Shown here: positions 58,882 to 64,000 of the stretch, piece by piece
How positions within the stretch are numbered: the stretch's first letter is position 1
Layout: each line of letters starts with the position of its first letter
Source: Datura wrightii
Taxonomy: Eukaryota; Streptophyta; Magnoliopsida; Solanales; Solanaceae
Length of the DNA stretch: 64,000 bases
Direction: 5' to 3'
Assembly: GCA_035772735.1 (NCBI GenBank)
Contig: JASDFA010000016.1
Coordinates: 147,572,501 to 147,636,500 of the forward strand
The notes under the pieces: generated by a model
Database searches by the model: none
Told to the model about the DNA's origin: nothing
Seen by the model: the letters and a program-made list of their open reading frames with translations, nothing else
Position numbers and translations under genes: made by a program

Positions 58882-59430
58882 CTAGATATTAGAATGGTAG
58901 TTGTTGTTGTATACAAACTCAATAAGAGGCAAATGGTCATCCCAATTAACCTTAAAATCAATCACACATGCTCTTATCATATCTTCTAGGGTGTAAATGG
59001 TCCGCTCAGCTTGCCCATCGGTCTGCGAGTTAAAAGTGGTGTTGAGTTTGACCTGAGTGCCTAGTCCCTTCTGAATGGATTTCCAGAAATGTGAGGTGAA
59101 CTGTGTACCTCTGTCTGAAATGATAGCCAAGGGAAACCCATAGAGTCTAACTAACTCTCAGATGTAAAGTTTGGCAAAGTCCTCAGCTGAGTATGTGGTT
59201 TGAACTGGGAGAATGTGTGCTGACTTAGTCACCCGATCTACTACCACCCAGATTGAGTCATGCTGTCGGCGAGTCCGAGATAAACCCATAATGAAGTCCA
59301 TATTTACTTCTTCCCACTTCCATGTAGGTATACTGATGTCTTCATCCATGCCTCCTGGTCTTTGATGTTCCACCTTTACTTGTTGGCAGTTCTGGCACTT
59401 GGCCACGAATTCAACAATGTCTCTCTTCAT
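58882..59430 (-). pseudogene. Element D integrase zinc end and core
   Basis: Minus strand: IVEFVAKCQNCQQVKVEHQRPGG, WKWEEVNMDFIMGLSRT, WVVVDRVTKSAHILPV (first Asp), stop TGA/TAG near 59158, then ISDRGTQFTSHFW (second Asp), GQAERTIYTLEDMIRAC (Glu) and LIEFVYNNNYHS. All three catalytic residues are present, unlike A and E. Stops at 59158 and 58882 interrupt it. Confidence 0.9.
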
Positions 59431-60180
59431 ACCGTTCCACTAGTAAATATCCCGCAAGTCATGGTACATTTTAGTAGCACCAGGTGAATGGAGTATCTAG
59501 AGCTGTGTGCCTCTGCCAGTATCCGCTGCCTTAACTCACCAACATCCGGTACACACAACCTTCCCTGGTAACGAAGCAGACCATCTCCCTCTTTAGAGAA
59601 AGCCTCAATCTCCTTTCTGAGAACTGTTTCTTTAAGTTTAAGTAGGAGTAGATCTTCATCTTTTCTAGACTTAACCTCAACTACCAAGGATGAACCTGAC
59701 TCGCTTTGCATTACCACACCACCATCGGCTGAATCCACCGACTGCACCCCTAACCGGGCTAGTCTTTGAACATCTTTAGCTAACTCCCTCTTGCCTTCCT
59801 CAATGTGAGCTACACTCCCCATAGACCATCGGCTTAGGGAGTCCGCCACCACATTGGCTTTACCTGGGTAATATAGCACACTCATGTTGTAGTCCTTTAG
59901 CAGCTCCAACCACCGTTTCTGACGCAGATTTAGGTCCTTCTGGCTGAACACATACTGAAGGCTCTTGTGATCTGTGAACACATCTATGTGAGCCCCATAA
60001 AGGTAATGTCTTCATATTTTTAGCATGCATACCACCGCTACCAACTCCAAGTCATGAGTTTCATAATTCTTCTCATGTATTTTGAGCTGTCTAGAGGCAT
60101 AGGCTATCACTTTTTCCCGCTGCATCAGAACGCAATTGAGTCCAACTCTGGAAGTGTCACAATAAACAACCAATCAATCT
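59431..60180 (-). pseudogene. Element D RNase H and tether
   Basis: After a TGA following EGSD (near 60174) the frame continues with VVYCDTSRVGLNCVLMQ, RQLKIHEKNYETHDLEL and RHYLYGAHIDVFTDHKSLQYVFSQKD. The catalytic Asp is present. From 59981 an open stretch of 184 codons covers the tether (LLKDYNMSVLYYPGKANVV, SLVVEVKSRKDEDLLLLKL, YQGRLCVPDVGELRQRI). It shifts frame near 59465, just before integrase. Confidence 0.88.
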
Positions 60181-61050
60181 GATCCTTCTGGCAAGGTTAA
60201 AACTGGAGCGATAGTGAGTCGAGTCATCAACTCTTGGAAACTCTTCTCACACTCGTCCGACCACTGAAATTTCACCTTCTTCTGTGTTAACTTAGTCAGA
60301 GGAGATGCTATAGAGGAGAAACCTTCCACAAACCGTCGATAATAACCTACCAAACCCAGGAAGCTCCTGGTTTCAGTAGGAGAGGTAGGTCTGGGCCAAT
60401 CTTTCACCACTGCTATCTTGTGAGGATCTACTTGTATTCCTTCACCTGAGACCACGTGACCTAAGAAGGTCACGGACTTTAACCAGAATTCGCACTTGCT
60501 GAACTTGGCAAACAACTAGAGGTCCCTGAGTGTCTGCAATGCTAATCTCAGGTGATTGGCATGCTCTTCCTCATTTTTGGAGTATACTAGAATGTCATCA
60601 ATAATTACAATGAAAAACATATCCAGGTACTGCTTGGAGAACCTTTTCATCAAATCCACAAAGGTTGCTGGGGCGTTTGTTAACCCGAAGGACATCACCA
60701 TAAACTCATAGTGACCATACTGAGTTCTGAATGCTATTTTTGATATGTCACTCTCTCTAACCCTTAATTGATGGTACCCTGACCTGGGATAAATTTTTGA
60801 GAAACAACTGGCTCCCTGAAGTTGGTCAAATAGGTCATCAATTCTTGGTAGGGGATACCTATTCTTGACTGTGACTTTGTTCAGCTGGCGGTAATCTATG
60901 CACATTTTGAGGGTACCGTCTTTCTTACGCACGAATAGTATTGGAGTACCCTAGGGAGAGATACTAGGTCTGATAAAACCCTTGTCAAGAAGATCATTTA
61001 GCTGCTCCTTAAACTCCTTAAGCTTAGCTGGAGCCATTCTGTAAGGAGGG
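60174..61050 (-). pseudogene. Element D reverse transcriptase
   Basis: Motifs in order: PPYRMAPAKLKE, LLDKGFIRPSISP, TAG at 60951-60953 (Trp of SPWG), VRKKDGTLKMCIDYRQLNK, YPLPRIDDLFDQLQGA, FSKIYPRSGYHQLRV, FGLTNAPATF, FIVIIDDILVYS (catalytic Asp pair intact), a TAG at 60514-60516 (Gln), then FAKFSKCEFWLKSV, LGHVVSGEGI and RSFLGLVGYYRRFVEGFSS. Three stops only; the active site is preserved. In the first catalytic region the usual KIDLRSGYHQ reads KIYPRSGYHQ, so that Asp is lost. Confidence 0.92.
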
Positions 61051-61730
61051 ATGGAGATGGGCTGAGTATCTAGAAGGAGATCTATCCCAAAATCTATTTT
61101 CCATTTAGGGGGAACTCCGAGAAGATCCTCAGGAAAAACATCTGGGAACTCGCTGACCACTGGAATTGAATGGATACATGGAGTCTCAAAGTTTGAATCC
61201 TTGAACCAAACTAGATGATAAATGTATCCCTTAGAGATGAGTTTCTGGGCCTTGAGGTAGGAAATAAACCTACCCTTAGGCACTGAACTACTGGTCGTCT
61301 ACTCTAAGACTGGTTTGTTTGGTAACTGGAACTTGACAACTCTAGTTCTGCAATCAACTGAGGCATAGCAGGAGTGTAACCAATCCATGCCAAGGATAAG
61401 GTCAAAATATATCATGTCTAACTCTAAGAGGTCAGCTGGAATGACTTTATTTAGGACTAAGATTGGGCAGTTTCTATACACCCGACTGGCTCTAATTGAA
61501 TCGCCAACGGGGGTAAATACTGAAAATGGTTTTGAGAGGACCTCTGGACTGATATTGAAATGTTCTACTATGTAAGGAGTCACAAATAAAAGAGTGGCTC
61601 CTGGATCTAGGAGGGAATAAACTTCTATATGGAAGAGACGTAATATACCCGTGACTACGTCAGGTGAGCTCTCCTGATCCTGACAGGAAGACAGAGCATA
61701 AAAACATTTGACATTGACCCCACCATACAT
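61051..61730 (-). pseudogene. Element D protease and linker
   Basis: Open from 61730: CFYALSSCQDQESSPDVVTG, active site SLLDPGATLLFVTP, PVGDSIRASRVYRNCPI, DLILGMDWLHSCYASVDCR. A TAG at 61299-61301 replaces Trp (VLEW in A) by one G-to-A change. The linker then continues in frame: GRFISYLKAQKLISKGYIYH, FPDVFPEDLLGVPP. Protease itself looks undamaged. Confidence 0.9.
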
Positions 61731-62857
61731 ACCTGATGTGTTAGCCTACTAGGCTGGTCGACCTGATGGAGCTGATGATGTGGTGGATTGTTTTCTCCCT
61801 CGCCCGGCTGATGGGCACTCCCTGAGCCGATGTCCGAGTTGTCCACAACCAAAACAACCCTTTTGATCCTGAAGGCACTCTCCTGAGTGGTCCTACTACA
61901 CTTTAGACAATCTGGATACTTGTTACCGGTACTATGGGCCTGAGACTGAGTTCCAGATGACCCAGCCCTCCGATCCTGGCGGGACCAAAAGGTTGGGGCG
62001 TTGATTGAACTGGGTGCTGGGGCACTCTGCTGCTGCTGCTGCTGCTGCGGTGGGTGGCTACTACTGCTAGACCTCTGATGGTCGAAATCTGACTGTACAG
62101 TCCTTTCCCATTTGTTCTTTCGCTCCATATCCTTCAGCTTTTCAGCCTCAATCTTCTGGGCATAGACAATCAAGCTGGAGAGGTCCATGTCTTTAATCAA
62201 CATCACTGTCCTGCACTCCTTGAGGACCAGATTTGACACCCTATTCACAAACTTCAACATGCGAGCCCTTGGCTTAGCTACCATCTCTAGAGTGTACTTA
62301 GACATCCTAGTAAACTCCAGAGCATACTCCTCCACGGTCCTGTTGCCCTATCGAAAATTCATAAACTCCACCATCTTTGCCTCTCTCAGCTCCCGAGGGA
62401 AAAACCTATCCAAGAAAGTTGTGTGGAACTCCTGCCACTCCACTGGTCCTGCTCTCTCTAGCCGCCCCTCCTTCTACAGTTAATACCATACCTGAGCTAC
62501 CCCTTTTAACTAGTAGGCAGCCAAGTCGGCACTCTTAGAAGAGCTAACACCCATAAAGCGGGTGATATTTCTGATCTCATCCATGAACTCCTGGGGATCC
62601 TCCCCTACTTTGGATCCCTGAAAAGATGGAGGGTTCATACGGGTAATGTCCTGCACCCTCGCAGCTGCTGTGGACCCGCTGCTGTTTATCGGTACCACCT
62701 GCTGGTTCAACTGGTTGGTGACTGTTTGAGCCAGAAGTTGAATGGCCACCATGAATTCAGCGATAGACACTAAATCATCTTGAGGAGTTTTCGGGGCTAC
62801 TGGGGCAGGTCTATTGGCGTTACCGGCCCTTCTTCCGTTATCGTGTCTAGGAGGCAT
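61731..62857 (-). pseudogene. Element D gag
   Basis: Natural ATG at 62857 (MPPRHDNGRRAGN). N-terminal region, then capsid core (IAEFMVAIQLLAQTV, MNPPSFQGSKVGEDPQEFMDE). TAG at 62510-62512 replaces Gln in the ASYQLKG motif; more stops near 62470-62485 and a TAG near 62349 (Gln of FRQGN). EEYALEFTRMSKYTLEMV begins at 62335. The C-terminal part has seven Gln from CAG repeats, then a zinc-knuckle region frame-shifted near 61890; the knuckle CFGCGQLGHRLRECP is readable in the other frame. A TAG TAG pair near 61748 separates gag from protease. Confidence 0.9.
62027..62047 (-). repeat. (CAG)7 polyglutamine tract in D gag
   Basis: Seven CTG on the plus strand, read as seven Gln codons in the Pro/Ser/Gln-rich linker between capsid and zinc knuckle of gag. 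Confidence 0.95.
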
Positions 62858-63061
62858 GATTCACTTAAATGAAATAGAGCATGAGTTAGAAGGGATTTTC
62901 TAGAATTGAACATTAACACATGATAAAGAGTATGAATAAAAGAGAGTTTCCCTAATAACATCTCATAGCCTCCTCGTCATAAGTGTGGGGCACTTCACAC
63001 CCATGAAAAGGACTCTACTCAATGCATCTTTCAAACATTCCAAGGATACTCTAAACCTAGT

Positions 63062-63073
63062 GATCTGATTCCA
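63062..63073 (-). other. Primer-binding site of element D
   Basis: Minus strand TGGAATCAGATC, two changes from the Met-tRNA complement, adjacent to the 5' LTR end at 63078. The leader 62858-63061 has no gene. Confidence 0.85.
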
Positions 63074-63077
63074 AGTT

Positions 63078-64000
63078 TGTCACACCCCGATACTACACCC
63101 TGGACGTAACACGGTACTTGAAGTCACAAGTGACCCTAAGTCAACCCCTAGTCTATCATGCACTGGTATTCTAATTAAAACTATATATATATATATATAT
63201 ATATATATGTAGCGGATGCTCTGAAATAATAGCATAAGAGCACTTGAGAAGATAAACTAGAAGAAAACATTAAAATTTAAAACATTAGAATTTTGAAATT
63301 AACTATGTATCTGAAAGCCTTCTAACTGATGAGTTGCTGGGACAAGCCCCCAACTAACTCTAAGTATAACTAAAAGTAATAACCCAATTGAAAGAAAGTA
63401 AAGCAAATCCCTCGAATGATGAGGACTCGCACTTCGGCTGCAGCAGAGGAGGATCTGAATCGCAATGGCTAACGATGTTGAGTCTGGTAACTGGCAGTTG
63501 TATCATGAAATGATACAGCATAAAAGTATGCGTTACTACTTTGAATATACTGAGTAAGTGGGAGAAAACATACCTGAATATAAAGTATAAACTACAATGA
63601 TATGCAATGACCAACAGGTAAGCTGAACTGAACTACTGACGTAAACTGAAATGGTCGAGATGACCCTGTATGATGGTCAAAGACATGCCTTAAGTATGAA
63701 TTACCCAGTCCGAGAGACCACACTAAACTGATTTGAACTTAACAAAACTATCAAAGCTGAGACTGAACTGAACTGACTAGTGAGAGAGTCTCTAACCGAC
63801 AAATAACCACGTGAGATAGATGTGGAGTCCGATGTATACACCCCACCGGCAGGACCCAATATACCTTGCCAGGGTATAAAGGCATGAACTGGCTGATCAC
63901 AAAAGTCTTGGGCCAATAAGGCCAAGTAATACTATAACCTACGCTGGCAACGTTGTTCTGGGAACCTGGGTGTACTGGAACCCGGCCCGCTCGGTTCTAA
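63078..64000 (-). repeat. Element D 5' LTR, distal 923 bases
   Basis: Plus strand begins TGTCACACCCCGAT and parallels 45459-46382 to the window edge, including an (AT)n tract (63182-63208), 'gcaatgaccaacaggtaag', and 'gatgtatacacccc'. The rest of this LTR is outside the window. Confidence 0.92.

Larger units (their letters stand above)
45459..64000 (-). mobile_element. Element D: Ty3/gypsy chromovirus, runs off the window
   Basis: Minus strand. The 3' LTR is in two parts (45459-47163, 57153-58000) around nested element E. Then come purine tract, chromodomain, integrase, RNase H, RT, protease, gag, primer site and the first 923 bases of the 5' LTR (63078-64000). The two LTRs differ at about one base in eight over the first hundred bases compared by eye. 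Pol keeps a mostly continuous frame with point-mutation stops, the best preserved coding set in the window. Confidence 0.93.

Overview
The window is plant repeat DNA, consistent with pericentromeric heterochromatin. I see no host gene, tRNA, rRNA or CRISPR array. Nearly every base belongs to an LTR retrotransposon. Most coding remnants are Ty3/gypsy chromoviruses of the Tekay/Del kind: gag, a protease with an LDPGA-type site, RT, RNase H, integrase and a C-terminal chromodomain, primed by initiator-Met-tRNA-like sites. The rest are Athila/Tat-like: a tRNA-Asp-like primer site, a GGGAGGCAAC box and a downstream 'putative plant transposon protein' ORF. A eudicot, perhaps Solanaceae, is likely, but that is only an impression from family resemblance.

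Layout, left to right. A (1-12935, +) is a decayed chromovirus whose 5' LTR is cut by the window edge. A solo LTR (5583-8144, duplication GTTCA) and an unclassified 1.58-kb insertion K (8379-9954, flanks GTAGCG) interrupt its integrase. A itself lies inside LTR C (12936-14922, -), which sits in the gag of B (14923-17117, -).

G (-, Athila/Tat-like) occupies 17118-20563, 30179-33144 and 39839-39955. Its plant-transposon-protein ORF is split by chromovirus F (20564-30178, +), and its integrase by the non-autonomous element H (33145-39838, +). I (from 39956, +), a chromovirus, is inserted further upstream in G's integrase. J (from 43155, +), an H relative, is inserted in I's gag. D (45459 to beyond 64000, -), a chromovirus, is inserted in J. 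E (47164-57152, -, duplication TAAAC) is inserted in D's 3' LTR. Insertion order follows from who interrupts whom; E, at the bottom of the right-hand stack, also has the most similar LTRs.

No element looks autonomous. Coding regions carry stops, frameshifts and lost catalytic residues. Several stops are CAG-to-TAG or TGG-to-TAG/TGA, as expected from decay of methylated cytosine.

The most interesting signals are regulatory. (1) A module of two 11-base inverted arms around an 18-base loop lies upstream of TATA boxes in both E LTRs and in K, which are otherwise unrelated. (2) Dense GASTCRT words (core ACGACTCGT/ACGAGTCGT) lie in the early part of several LTR families and in G. (3) A 21-base minisatellite in H's LTRs differs in copy number between them. 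(4) E has similar LTRs around a dead interior, suggesting it was moved by another element's proteins. Alignments were made by eye; most internal domain boundaries are approximate.
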